The notes under the pieces: generated by a model
Seen by the model: the letters and a program-made list of their open reading frames with translations, nothing else
What the model was told of the DNA's origin: nothing
Databases searched by the model: none
In this document: one piece after another, positions 33,777-45,756 of the stretch
How the letters are laid out: the number at the start of each line of letters is the position of its first letter
How positions within the stretch are numbered: the first letter of the stretch is position 1
From: Auriscalpium vulgare
Lineage: Eukaryota > Basidiomycota > Agaricomycetes > Russulales > Auriscalpiaceae
DNA: 64,000 nucleotides
Direction: 5' to 3'
Assembly (NCBI GenBank): GCA_019915015.1
Contig: JAHBBC010000033.1
Span: forward strand, 62,001 to 126,000
Translations under genes and position numbers: made by a program

Positions 33777-34146
33777 ATTTAGGGAGTAGACCAGAGCACT
33801 ACCTATGTGTTCCCGGAGCTTATCCGTCAAGCGCGAGTTCGCCTCGTGTGGTATGGGCACATGCGTAGCCTTGAGTGGTCGCTGCATTACAACATACATG
33901 CATATATTCAGATGGGGCGGCGCGACAGAAGTATTGATCAGTAAGTATTCCCCTCAATATAGAAGACTGTGTATCTGCGGAGCCCGATCGCCATTAGGTC
34001 GAGAGACCGCAGTCAGAACGCGGCGGCGCTAGACTGGCGAGGATATCAAAGTTGCGGTACGAATACAGCTGCATCTCAGATGCATGCTGGCCGGCCGCGG
34101 GGTATCCTGTGGAGAAGTTGAGGGGCTGGTAGGGGATGGGTTGACA
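33777..34146. other. No supported gene
   Basis: Right flank of the LINE up to the 3' end of the minus-strand caspase-like gene. Only short ORFs without a family are present. Confidence 0.4.
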
Positions 34147-36111
34147 TTAGATACGAATAGGCTCGTCGAGATCCTGGACAGACAGACGTGTCAGCGTCCC
34201 CAACTTCTCCAATATGAGTCGGCAGAACTCACGAGTTTGAACAGGCTGCTGAGCTGCGGACAGAACGGTGACGCACTCAGCCCGCGGTGCACGAAAGAAG
34301 AGCGCGAGAAGACGCACCACGGGCGTTTGGAAATTCACCATGTCGAAGCGAACATCCGACTTCTGCCCCTGCGCGAACTTGTGGATCTTCCTCGCGGCGT
34401 GGTGCAAGCTGTGCCTGTCGTTGACTGTCAGGCGCGACACGAGCAGAGGCAGCAGGCCGCGACGTACCCAAGTTCGACCATGAGCTCGCGATACGTTGCA
34501 TGCGGGTGGTCCTCTGCAGGAAGGGCGTCAGTCGCAACCCTAACCGTCTACAAACAAGCGACTCACTCAGATACCGACACGCGACCTTCGTCAGCGTCTC
34601 CTCGACGCCCTCCCACGCCTGCTGGGCGTCCATACACGCGGCGATCGACACCGCGGTCGGCAGGTGCGCGCGCTGCGCCTCGTCGCGCTCGCACCAGCCG
34701 TCGCACGCGTACTGCACCGGCGACGTGCAGCGCGGGAAGTCCAGGTCCGCATCGGGCTCGAGCGGCGCGGGCAGCGTGAGCCGCCCGAGCATGCGCGTGA
34801 GCATGCCCGGGAGCGAGCTCGCGCGCGGGGGCGGCGGCGCGATGCCGAGCGCGCGGTGGCGGTGGCGGGACGGCAGCTCGGTGGCGTTGCGCAGGCCTGC
34901 GCTAAGCGGTATGATGTGCGACACTGGATGGTGTGCGTGAGTGCGTGCGCGTGGCGGTGGCGGGCTGGGACCTACGGGGCCGCGCGAGGTTTGCGTAGCG
35001 CCGGACTAGTTATCACCGCGTGTTAGACAACGTTCGATCTGGCGGTGGCGATGACTTACGGACGGCAGCGCGGAGGGTTTTCGGGTCCCGCTCTCCGCGA
35101 GAGACCCACGGGAACCAGACGCGGTTGCACTTGTAGTGCTGGAGGTCCAGCATGGTGCCCGAGTGGCACGAGTCCAGGAATGCCTGCAGGGTACTTAGCG
35201 GGCCGGCGGGCCGGGTCTGCCGGACGACGTACGGTCAGGGAGCAGCCAGCGGGGAGGGGATCGACCAGGATCGCCTTCAGTTCCTGTGCGGGGGAAACGT
35301 GGTCAGAGAGCGATAAGTCATTCGTGTGGGTCTCACAACGCACGTTGTCCACGATTTGCTTCCCATCGCACGTGAGCAGAACTGCAGTGGGATATTAGAA
35401 CATGATATTGTGTCGGACAAAGACGCAAAAACGTGCCCTCGTCTTGGTTGTCGTCCTCCAAGTTAGGCACCTCGGAGGTCGGTTGTTGAGTGGAATGTCC
35501 AGAAACTGTCGTGGATGATGAGATGAAACCCAGATGGCATACACGAGGCGCGCACAGGTGAATATCAGCTGGTCCCCGGGCGCCGCGTCTTTGACGAGAA
35601 GGCGCATCTCCCGAATCTAGCGCGAATGTTAGGACTTTGACTGCTCGAGAGACGGCTACTCACCAAGTTCGACCGAGTGGGCTGGCGGTCGGGCGGCACG
35701 CTCGGGTCGTCCATCATGACCACGATGTCCTCCATGCGGTACCCATATGTGCCTGCCTATCGTCAGCTAATGGACGATACATCCGCGCTGCGACGCACCT
35801 GTGAGCAGGGAGGTCCACAGCCTAACGTCCTCGAAGGGGCCCTGGAGTTCATCCCACTCTGGGATGTGTATATCCTTCACGCCGACCAGCAGGGCACGGC
35901 GCCTCGGAGCTTGCGAGGGGTCGGGAGCCGTCGACACAGGCAGGTCGACGGGGATGACGTGGGGGCTGCACTTTGGTTCATCGCGGATGCTGTGCGCTCG
36001 GACGGTCTCCTGCTCGTCGTCGGGGAGATGAATGCGGGGTCCGATGGGCAGACATTGCCCGAAGATGCGACGAAATAAGTTGGCCGTCGTGTTGGAATTC
36101 GCAGGATGCAC
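34147..36111 (-). CDS. Caspase-like protein (peptidase C14 type), copy 2
   Basis: Start ATG 36111 (MHPANSNTTANLFRRIFG); stop 34149-34147 after LSSLFKLDLDEPIRI. The spliced reading gives RRRALLVGVKD, TYGYRMEDIVVMMDD, EMRLLVKDAAPGDQLIFT, SGHSTQQ (catalytic His), VLLTCDGKQIVDN, ELKAILVDPLPAGC, AFLDSCHSGTML (catalytic Cys), a basic Pro-rich linker, then CDGWCERDE and IAACMDAQQAWEG, EDHPHATYRELM and a C-terminal helical tail. Introns fall at the same places as in copies 1 and 3. One intron, before VLLTCDG, begins with GC (gacgagg|gcacgt) instead of GT. No stop interrupts the joined exons, so this copy is probably functional. The order of motifs matches fungal metacaspase-like proteins. Substrate unknown. 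Confidence 0.82.
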
Positions 36112-37458
36112 AAGAAGAAGAGATAACGGGCCCGGGGGTTGCTAGCTCTGGGCTGCTCAAATGCATGGTGGCAGCTTGGGTGGTATATAAGGGAGAGGGA
36201 GACGACGTAGGCGAATGCGGTGTTGACGTTCAGTTGCAAGCGCTTGCGCGCTTGGCTTGCGGCCTGCGACTTGGCAGCAGCGCAGCCTTGACCGCGGCCT
36301 CACGGTCACCCCTTGCAGTGCACGGCCTTCGACTCGTTCATGACATCGACCACGATGAGCCTCGAGTCGATCTCCCCCGACAACTTACTGGCCACGAGCC
36401 TGCATTATCTGTGCAGCAATCTGGATCTCCGATACATAAATTGCCCCCGCCAGCACCGAGCCGAGTCGGACGCCGACACTTGATTTCCGCGCCCTGCAGT
36501 CTTTCTGCCCCAACGGGAGCCCGGTCGCGCGGAGGATAGATGGGACGAAGATGGCAGGCCCGTGGAGTTGGCCGAGTCCGCGAGGAAGGTGCGTGGCAGT
36601 CGACGACCCATGAGCTGTGCTGCTGTACTTGTAAAGCCGACAATGACATGCGCAATGAGCTGACGCGCCGGAAAAACCGACAGGCACAAATTGTTGATGC
36701 CAACCAGTGGGTTGACTGCGCCATAACTGTCGGCGAAGTCGATGGCGCACGGTAAGTAACTGGCACGTATTCACGGAATGTATTTCGTCCGCTAATGACC
36801 CTTCCGCAGACCTCTGACGCGGCATCTCTCCTCTGGCTGTAAAGCGAGACGGACAGTAGCTCCGAAGTTCGATCTTCCCATGTTGAGCAGATGTGCTCTT
36901 GCTGATCGTCATACAGCACTCCACAATTTGTTGCCTGAGACCTTAAGTTACGGTATGTGCCGCTGTACCGCAATGCTATGTCCCAAGGTTTTCACCCGCC
37001 CACACGCGTCCACAGGCCGCCCACATGATCTTGTTCCCAGAGTAGCTTCCTCGCCGGTGCCACTAAAGCTCGCGTAAGTGGGATTGATCCACGTGTAGCA
37101 TGTCAAGCATGTCAAGGCTCTCAAAACGTGTCGAACACGTTCCCTCCAGTTCTCATTTTCTCTGCTGTGCCCCGTGCTCGCAATTGCACCTTGTTCTAAA
37201 ATCAAGGCTATTGTTCTTGTGCGCGGGGCATATGGCGGTCTCCATCTGCTGGTTGAGGTGAGTTTTTCACGCTCCGAATAGCTCTGATTGATACAGTTTC
37301 TTCTTTTACTAGCTTTCTCCGTCCTGCCAATGCTGGCTTCTGGATGCCGTCTAAGCTCTGCCTGGTCCGTAGTTCCTCTACTTTCCATCGATGGACACTC
37401 GGTGCTTGCTCGGTGCGCGGCGCTCGGCGCAGGCTGTACACCGTTACCCCGACTACAC
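36112..37458. other. No supported gene
   Basis: Short overlapping ORFs on both strands with no family. Because the block next to it (37459-37780) is a duplicated caspase 3' end, the region may once have held the rest of that gene, but no motif of the p20 part could be found. Confidence 0.35.
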
Positions 37459-37620
37459 CCGACTCGATAGCGCTGCAACGCTTCAAAGAAGGCCACAAGA
37501 GCCGCGGACATCTGCGTACCCAACGCAGACGGACGGGGCCCGTGGTTCGATGGCGACATGAACGACTTTGAGTTGCCGAAGGTCCGTGCCTGCGTTGACG
37601 GCATACTTCTAGCGCCAGTC
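37459..37620 (+). pseudogene. Relic of the C-terminal end of a caspase-like gene
   Basis: The reading KKATRAADICVPNADG then GDMNDFELPKV aligns with KKVARAAYEASGRKG then GEMNDFQSPKV of copy 1. The similarity continues into the 3' flank (to about 37780) against 17390-17460. The upstream catalytic part is gone. Confidence 0.6.
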
Positions 37621-38863
37621 CTCGCCAGCCTCCCCCACTCTCTAATAGCTCCGTCAATCATACCGATCATACTGTTCTATTTTTCGCGGACCAGTCTAAC
37701 CGCACCTCCTACGCTGTGTATCGACGCATCCTGTGCGCTTCAGGAACTGTATCATGGGGCGCACATCAGTTTCTTCCATGTTTGTGCACTTGTATCTTGG
37801 TCTGTTCTGCTCCTTCTACGTGCATTAATACGACCATGTTCACGGACATCCGCGGATAAACGCTGAAACAGAAAACCTGAGCTAGCACAGCGCTATCACA
37901 AGCCGCGCCAGAGACGTCGTCTGTCGCCGACGGGGCCTGGTAAGCGCGGTCATGATCACAGAACAATAATGGGCGCGGAGGCACAGGAAGGCACTCACAG
38001 CGCAGATATCCGTCGAAGGACAGCGATAGGGTGTGCCGTGTGGGCGAGAAAGCAAGGCAGTGCACGGCAGCGATTCGATATGCGAGCACGATGGCTGGCA
38101 CTGGCAGACCGAAACGCGGCGTGACGTTTGCCCACCGCCGTTCGGATACACACCAGTGAAAATAAAAGACTTCGATTGGAAGACTCTACGCACGTTTGAG
38201 AAGGGAAGTGGCGGGGCACAGCCGTCCGGCAGCTGCGTTCGGCGGATCCGGATCGGATAGCTGATGCAGTGCAACGGACGGATGTTTGCTAGAGCAAACT
38301 CCATGTTGCGTGCAACTACTGTGATCAGTTGATCGTGCAGCAAGTGACGGCGACAAAAGGGACGGTGTCGAGGATGCAAAAGCCGAGAATTGAAACATGT
38401 GGACCGCAAACGCTGCCTATGCAGGATGTGCGATATACGCGCTTGCTAATCGTCTTCAGCAATTGTGCGCCTCTCCTCCGGGCCAGGGTCGGCGGCGAAC
38501 CCCGTACAGCCTTGGTCCTTCGTGAGGCGCCAAACCGCCAGAATAAATGCCACTGTGGGCGCTGATGGGTGAAACGTACGGCAGAACAGCCTCCGACTCG
38601 TCTATCCGAGCCCAAGATATTGAATGAATGACAAGAGTGGTAGTCACTCGGGAGGGACACCGGAAAAGCCATATGTTTTCCTGCAGGATCAGCAGGTAAA
38701 TGCCTGGATAGGGTCAATTCAGGACAATATATGCGTCCCTCCGTAATCGTCATCGGACGTTCATCCGCATCTACGTCCTCTACCGCCACTCGGGTGCTGC
38801 TTATAAGAATGCTTCAATACTCCCCGCCTTCCTTGTCCCCTGGTGGCACGCGCTGTCGTCCCC
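37621..38863. other. No confident gene; weak WD40-like piece
   Basis: On the minus strand, 38100-38010 reads IAAVHCLAFSPTRHTLSLS then FDGYLRC followed by a donor-like gtgagt. This has the spacing of one WD40 blade. A single blade without others is not enough to call a gene. The rest of the stretch shows nothing. Confidence 0.25.
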
Positions 38864-40903
38864 ATGGGTAACTTTCTGAGCAACATCATCGATCACTGCC
38901 TTCCCCGTCGTCGACTCGAACTTCAAGATGATGAGGAGTCTCTTCTGCGAGACGCCAGACGCGACGACTTCGAATTCGTACAAGGAGTTCAAACTCGGCT
39001 TCTCACCTTCACGAATCCTCGCATCAGTTCACAGCCTGGCAGCAGGCGTCGCGCGCTGCTCATTGGCGTACGGAATACGCTGAAACTGCCTTCCCTCGAT
39101 GGCCCGTTCGATGATGTCCGCATGTGGAGGGATCTGCTCATCGGTGTGCTCCTGTTCTTGTCTCCAGGTGTCAATGACCTACTCACTGAACATCAGAAAC
39201 GTATGGATATCGTGCGGAGGACATCGTAGTCATGAGCGACCACTACAGCGTGCCGCTTCACCTCTGGCCAACTCAGAAGAATTTGGTGCGTTGATAGGCG
39301 ATGATGGAAACGAATAGATTTCGCTCACCCTTATATCAGGTCCGGGAGCTCCGGATACTCGTTGAAGGCGCTGTGGCCGGCGATCAGCTCGTCTTCACCT
39401 GTAGGTGGAAGGACACTTCATCTATCGCCAATTCTCAGCCGTCCGATCCAGTTTCTGGCCATTCTACGCAACAGGAGACTACCGAGAACCCGAGCCTAGA
39501 GGAGGACGATCTTGACGAAGGTGCGCTTCCTTCATCTCGCTGCTCGCTCTGTAATCACATACTCCTCCAGTCCTTCTCACCTGTGACGATAAGGGGATCG
39601 TCGACAATGTGCGTCAGGATCCCTTTGTCATCTCCTCCATCTCTAATGCCGTATCTCAGGATCTGAAAGCCATCCTGGTCGACCCTCTTCCAGCCGGGTG
39701 CTTCTTCACGGCTCGTCACACCCTTCCGCTGATCCGCGCTTTATCTCACCTTTGTGCACAGGCCTTCCTCGATTGCTGCCATTCTGGCACGATGTTGGAT
39801 CTTCATCACCACCACTGCAATCGTGTTTGGTACCCATGGGTATCCAAAGGCGACCGCAAGTTCATGGTCGGTCGGACTCTCTGGGGCGCAAACGGTACGC
39901 CACCGCGCGCGCTGCGTCCTGCTCTTCTCACCCCTCCTGGCAGCTCGACGCTATGCACACCACCCAGGCCGCTCCGGAACCCCGCCCGTGTCCGATACCC
40001 AGCGCCCGGGGCTGCGCACGCTCCCAGCACCCGGCGTGATGCCTTCCGGCCTCCCCGCGCGCCGGAGCGAACCGCCGCCGCGCCGCGCACGCGCGTTCGC
40101 GCTCGACACGCCTGCCCCGGACGCCCTCTCACGCCTTGACTACCTGGACGTGCCGATCGTGCGCTGCGACTCGCCGGTGCAGATCTTATGTCATGGGACG
40201 TGCCCGCTCGATCCGGCCGCGCGCGCTGCGCTCCCGACGGTCGTGTCCTTCTCGGCGTGTGCGGACGCGCAGCGCATGTGGGAAGGTGGGGAAACCCTGA
40301 CGACGGTAAGTGTCCCCGCTCTATGGCACTGTGCGTTAGACTGAATCATTGTGCAGGTCGCGTGCAACTATCTTAGTACGTCGGATGTATTGTGTTGCCC
40401 GCCCGTCAATGCTCATTCCAGTCGCCCCGCGTCAGAACAGTACCCGCAGACGTCGTATAGCAACCTTTTGACCGAGATCCAGTAAGTGGGATAGTTGGGC
40501 TGTCCGGTCTTGCGGCGCTAATCGTTTCTGCCCGTTAGGTTCAAGCTGCACGACAACATGCGCAAGCTGCATGCGTTTACTGAAGCCGAGAAGCGAAAGG
40601 CGAAGTCGGAGGAGTCGAAGAAGTCGAAGGAATCGAAGGAGTCGAAGGAGTCGAAGGAGTCGAAGGAGTCGAAGGAGTCGGAGGAGGAGGAGGAGGAGGA
40701 GGAGTTTGAGGGTGAGATGGACAACTTCCAGACAGCCGTAGTACGTCGCTGCGCGCTGCGCTATTCGTCTGCCAGGCGCGTGCTGACATCACCTCCGCAG
40801 CTAAGCAGTTTGACTCGCCTCGTAAGTATGTACTTGCTGCCATCGTTACGCGTCCTGATTCGGCATCATCCCGCAGGATCTGAGCGAGTCGATCCACCTA
40901 TAG
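38864..40903 (+). CDS. Caspase-like protein (peptidase C14 type), copy 3
   Basis: Start ATG 38864 (MGNFLSNIIDHCLP), chosen by alignment with copy 2; stop TAG 40901-40903 after LSESIHL. The order is RRRALLIGVRN, TYGYRAEDIVVMSDH, ELRILVEGAVAGDQLVFT, SGHSTQQ (His), VLLTCDDKGIVDN, DLKAILVDPLPAGC, AFLDCCHSGTML (Cys), a long Arg/Pro-rich linker, CHGTCPLD and FSACADAQRMWEG, then a helical tail. The catalytic motif is DCCHSG, with Cys replacing Ser just before the nucleophile. One intron starts with GC (ttcacg|gctcgt). A 9-bp repeat has expanded the tail into KES repeats followed by an acidic run. No stop in the joined exons. Confidence 0.8.
40606..40704. repeat. 9-bp tandem repeat coding for KES units and a Glu run
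   Basis: The unit gaaggagtc recurs about eight times and grades into gaggag repeats. It lies in frame within the last-but-two exon of caspase-like copy 3, where copies 1 and 2 have no such sequence. Confidence 0.85.
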
Positions 40904-41325
40904 CCGGGCACACGACCGTGAATAGGTGCCGTATAACTCCAATCCACAGGTCCTTAGCTCCTGCACACTCTACACCACGCCAATCTGGGACCCTAATTGT
41001 CAACGCTGGTATTTATCATACCGCTTCTCCGGTTGTGCACCTTTGCCTGCCGAAGAAGCCGTGCTTGCTGCCCGCCCTTCTGGCGGACATCTTTTTTACC
41101 TGGGTATTAATTCCCTCGCATTGACTGTGCTCATTACGAGCATGGCGACCTGTATGGCTGTCACTATACGATCCTAGTTTACTGAGTTCGGGTGACGGTC
41201 ACTTTTCTACATCTGCGCGCTTTTACATTGTCATCATATCAATACAAGCTCATCGTTTCAAAAGTTATCTTTGATTGAGCAGAGGTTGGCCTGTGTAGCT
41301 GCCCACCATGTGTTACAGCGCTAAT
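40904..41325. other. No supported gene
   Basis: Interval between convergent 3' ends of caspase-like copy 3 and MYND copy 1. Short ORFs only. Confidence 0.4.
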
Positions 41326-43328
41326 CTACAGCAACTCCGCCATCTCCGAAACCAGCACTTCTAAATCCAGTTCTCCCATGTCTTCGGGAGCATCCCAAAT
41401 GGATGGTGCGACGAGCACCAACGAAACTATTGTCTTCTCTCCGAGCGTTGTCACGCACTTGATGAGCGTTACGCTTTCCTCCGTAGTCCGAGCGAATTCA
41501 ACAATGCTGTTCATCCCATCCTCCGCTACGCGGTCCTCTGTCGACACGATCTCGTCAAGGACGTTGTAAATTTCGACGTTAAATATGAACAGACTGGGCG
41601 AGGGCGAGGGCAAGTTGTAGTTGACCACGACGCCAATTTCGGAGAGCAACGTGCTGGGATAGTACTCGGTGACCTCATTGCGAAGAGTCGCGAGTTTCTG
41701 TCGAGCGTCATGCAGCGCGAGCCGTTGAAGAAATACACAGTCTCCTTTCGTTGGGAAATTAGCACGTAGAGCTGCGGACTCGTCCATTAGTATGGTCGCG
41801 CCGGTTAGGAAACGACAATTGCGCTGACATAGCTGGCTTCGTATCGAGCAAATTGTTTTGTGTTCGGTCCATCTGGCGGTTTGACAGGATTTCGAGCAAT
41901 AAAGGTTTTGCTTGCACCGAGCGCACTGCTTCATGGTAGTCGTATCGTCCCGGCACTGATCCCACACCGTCACAACTTCGCATATCACAGAAAAGCAAAT
42001 GCACTCACATTATGGCAGTATGTATGATTTTCGGCCTCCCATCTATCCTTGATGACCGCACGGGCTTTTGCCCGTCTTTCCAAGCGTAGCCATGCCTCCT
42101 TCAGCGCACCTCCCTTCATTCTCCTCGATGCGACGTCCATATTGAGAGTATGCAAGCTCCGGACGACGGCATTGACAATACCTTTGTACACCAAATAGGC
42201 CGGGAGCAAGTCGAGCAAGTAAGTTATATGCCGCAAATCCGGCGTGTCGTAGTGTTTAAATTCCGGGAGAAGTGCAGCGTATGCGCGGAGGAGGCCTTCA
42301 TCCAGCGTGTTGCACAGCCAGCGGACAGCGTTGCCGGTTATGGTGATGAATGAGAGGATGTTGAAGGCCAGATGGACTAGTTGGCGCGTCTCAGTCTGTG
42401 CGTGGTCCCGCCTGCTAGCGAGGACAACAACAGCCCGGGTGATCACCTGCACCCCGCATTGATGGACGATTGCCGATCGCAACGTGTTCGATTTTCCGCC
42501 TGTCAGTCGACTGAGTACGTACAGATGTGGGCTGATCATCCATCTCGGGCTCTTGGGATCCTTGAGCACGGCCCAGAGGTGCGAAAGAGCCGCCCGCGCG
42601 ACGCGTGCCGGGAGCCCGCCAGCGGCGTCAACGAACCGAGCGAGCGTAGCGTCGTCGGCGTTGTTCAAAGTGAGCCATGCAAGACTTGTAGATTGACCTA
42701 TGCTCTCCTCCGGCGAAGTGATCTTGGGCTCCTTGACCCACAGCGAGGCTGCGAGCTCTAGGATGCCGGGTGTCTGCAGCACGCGCTGGCGCGACGGCTG
42801 GTGGTGCAGAATGATGAAGACCGTAGGAACAATGGTACGATGGACACATTTTTGTTGCTTTAGTGTCAGACGAGGAGAGAGCTCGTCGAAAAATGCGGTC
42901 CATTGGTAGATCCCGTCCCATGCGGCAGCAATTTGTGCAATCAAAGGTCTCTTGGAAGGCATGTCTAGCACATCCGTGAGTGTGCTCATGGCAGAAAAGC
43001 TCCAAAATGCGCAGCCGAAACTGGAAATGTCGGAGGGGAGGGATCCTCGAAGGGACGCGGTATCTTTGAGGCAGCGACATGGCTACAGAAGATGTCGAAG
43101 ACACCTCCCTGGTACGCATTTGGTATGATGACAGTGAGATGGCCTGAACAGCCAGCACGGATCCGTCTTTGGCGCGTTGGAGGACCTATTGAGTGGTTGA
43201 ATGCACGAATAGAAACATGGGACGACATCAAGAGGCTGACGTACCTGTGCCGGATTTCTGCGCAGAGTACGCTCAATCTCCAGAAACTCGGGGTTAGAGA
43301 GTGGGTCGAGCAGGATGGTATCAAGCAT
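41326..43328 (-). pseudogene. MYND-finger protein, copy 1, with two frame changes near the N-terminus
   Basis: Exon 1 (43328-43245, MLDTILLDPLSNPEF) and the start of exon 2 (VLQRAKDGSVLAVQ) align with the intact copy at 45757. The homology then moves to a second frame (VFDIFCSHVAASKIPRP) and a third (FGCAFWSFSAM) before settling into a long open exon from 42989. From there on it is intact: a helical repeat-like region, then the MYND zinc finger, with C-x2-C split by an intron (YCHN|C), CARC, CSKSC, H and C. A C-terminal domain ends PEDMGELDLEVLVSEMAELL. MYND fingers usually bind proline-rich partner peptides. The two frame changes suggest decay, but a shorter product from M42989 or sequence error cannot be excluded. 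Confidence 0.65.
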
Positions 43329-45756
43329 TATCCGAGCGCGTTTTGTCAAGATTCCCGGAGATGTAGATGGAGACAATGGTCCACAGGCGATGGGGCGAAG
43401 GTGATGGAGGTGCTGAGGAAACCGCCGCGCGATCGGCCCTCGGGCGACGCGACAAGTAGCGACCTCGTATTCTTGTTCCGGAGCATTACATAGCACTGCA
43501 TAGGACTTTGAGAAGTTGAATCAATTGCACAACGGAAGACGACATGGAAGGTGCGTTTGAGTTGCGGTACTTGCATCTGCGATCAAGGCGCTGGATACTC
43601 AATTGCTTTGCAATTGCTACGTAAAGCTGGCGTCTATGCCAGCCGCCAGCGCTCAACATCCTAGCCTCCGCCCACCATTCCCGTCCTTGCAACCCTCAAG
43701 CCAATACCAAGCAACAGCATCTTTGGACGCACCCTGTGCCAGTCGCGCGCCGTGCTCAGCCCCGGGGCCAACGTCACTCCTCGACCGGCCGCAGCAAGGC
43801 TTGCTTCAAGAGTGGGCCCCGCTGCATTTATCGCTGGAGGAAGACATAACTCGGGACGAAATGAACGAGGGTTTTTCTGCGCTAGCCATCCACTCTAGTG
43901 CGTTCTGAATTTTTTTTGTCCAGTTCAAGTCACACGTCCGCTAACAAAGTTGTCTCGCTTCGTTATGTAGCTGTTGCGACATTGCTTGTCGCGCGGCATG
44001 TTCAAGGTGGGCGGCGACGCCGTGTATGCTGGAACCGCTGCGGCGACTGTTCGAAGGGTACGCCGTAGTGGGCATCGTGTCATCCAGCTGATCGACATCT
44101 CACACGTCTATGCTCAGATATCTGGGCACCCTGCGGCCCAGAGTACAGCACCCCGACCTCCTCGCGCCATGCAAGAGCGGACGCTGAAGCCGCAACATCG
44201 AGCCTCTCGTCATCTTCCGCCCTTATTGATGTCAAGATAATCGGCAATCGACTTGAGCAGCACACAGACCAGGTGCGATTCTTCACTGTTCCGCCTGCTC
44301 GTGCATAGTCCGGCTCATTCGCTTCCAGCTCACGCCGCGCGCGCTCAGCCCCCCGCCATTACCTCGCAAAGATTCTGCTCGTGAAGACAACGCCCTGCGC
44401 GCACAGATGGTCGTCAAGATTGGTGAAGAGTGCGTCGCAGCCGTCATTTTGTTTGGTCGAGCGCTGATGCAGCGTGTGCTATAGTCGCTGGTCATATGTC
44501 CTGGATTGGCGTCAAAGTACCTCAACTCCCGTCCATGCTGAGCTGTGGCTCCGCAACATCTGGCAACATTTTGCAATGCAAAGCAGCACTCTTTTGGACG
44601 GCGATTCGCTTACCTGTATGCTACGCATAGAGCCTACGGCGCGTTGCATTGACCGGGGGAGGACGAGGTGAGAAATCTGCCTCTGCCGAGCGTTCATATG
44701 CTGACTACCTTCATATCAGACCTGCGCGGCGGACGGCTGATCAGAAAACACGACGATGCGACACCGCGGCGGCATGTACACGCAAGCTCACAAACGGAAG
44801 ATCGCGCGGGCGCACGTTCGGCGCCGCGTCGACGAACACATTCGTTTTGCGACCAGCGTCCTGCAGGTCCGAAGACGCTGAGGCGCTGTTTGGTGGACCG
44901 CATCGATCACAACGCTGGACGGCACGAAGATGTGCGTATTTGGATTCGTACTAGGCGGTATGTACTTTTATACCTCATCGAGACGGAGCTGACGGTCGGG
45001 GGACCCTCAGGCCATGTGCGTCAGGGAGACGCCTTTGTTCCAAAGTCCGGCGAGCGATCTAAACGCACAACTATGCGGTTTTGAGCCGATTATCAGGCCG
45101 CTGCTGGATGCAGCACACTTGGGCGCGGTTCAACAGCACCCGGGTCCACACTTTTCGAAATAGGGGCCGGGACCGGTTGTGTTGGCTCAACGGTGGATAT
45201 AGCATAGTCGCGCGGGGACTGTCTGTGGTATGCTTTCTTCTGCAGTTCTCCGCAAGGTGGAGGGCTGACGACTTGTAGACGACGCTAGACGGCAAACGGG
45301 GATTCACCTGAATCCGAATCCGGCATCCCCGGCATCCCCGGCGCTGTTCACGCAGCGCAGAGGTGTGGTCTGCCAGTCCTTAGGCTGCGATATGTGCTAG
45401 TAAGCGCAGCGTAGGCGGTTGGAGAGTGAGCGCTGCATGAGGGAAAGGAGCGCGGTAGTTGCGGGCGTGGACGCTGGAGGGACCGAGGTTTTTTCTCTCG
45501 AGTATCCGCGAGCCAAGGACGCACTAGTCGGTCATTGGAGGGATAGCGAGTGTCTTGGAGGATAAAATGAGACCAACGTTCTGTTTTTATTCAAGCTCCT
45601 CGAAGGTCCGCTTTCCAGAGTGGGAGACGGCCGAGCGGCAGCGGCAGCGTACTGCCGAGCGGAGGTCCTGACTCAGATCGCGGATACGCAGATTGCGGAT
45701 ACCCGAGATAGAGATCCGGGCAGACGTTGCTTCCTGTCCTATCCTTGCCCTTCGCG
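43329..45756. other. No supported gene
   Basis: About 2.4 kb between the divergent MYND copies. ORFs of 60-140 codons occur on the plus strand (for example 43603-43908, 43974-44240, 44668-45084) and could be exons of one or more unknown genes, but I could not join them by splice signals into a convincing frame. 45650-45720 has a short imperfect repeat (gcggatac.cagattgcggatac). Confidence 0.3.

Noticed and set aside
37990..38110. Single WD40-like blade
   Set aside because: One blade without neighbours or a joinable gene; mentioned only as a weak possibility.
40518..40724. Ser/Phe/Asp repeat protein on the minus strand
   Set aside because: Complement of the KES repeat of caspase-like copy 3.
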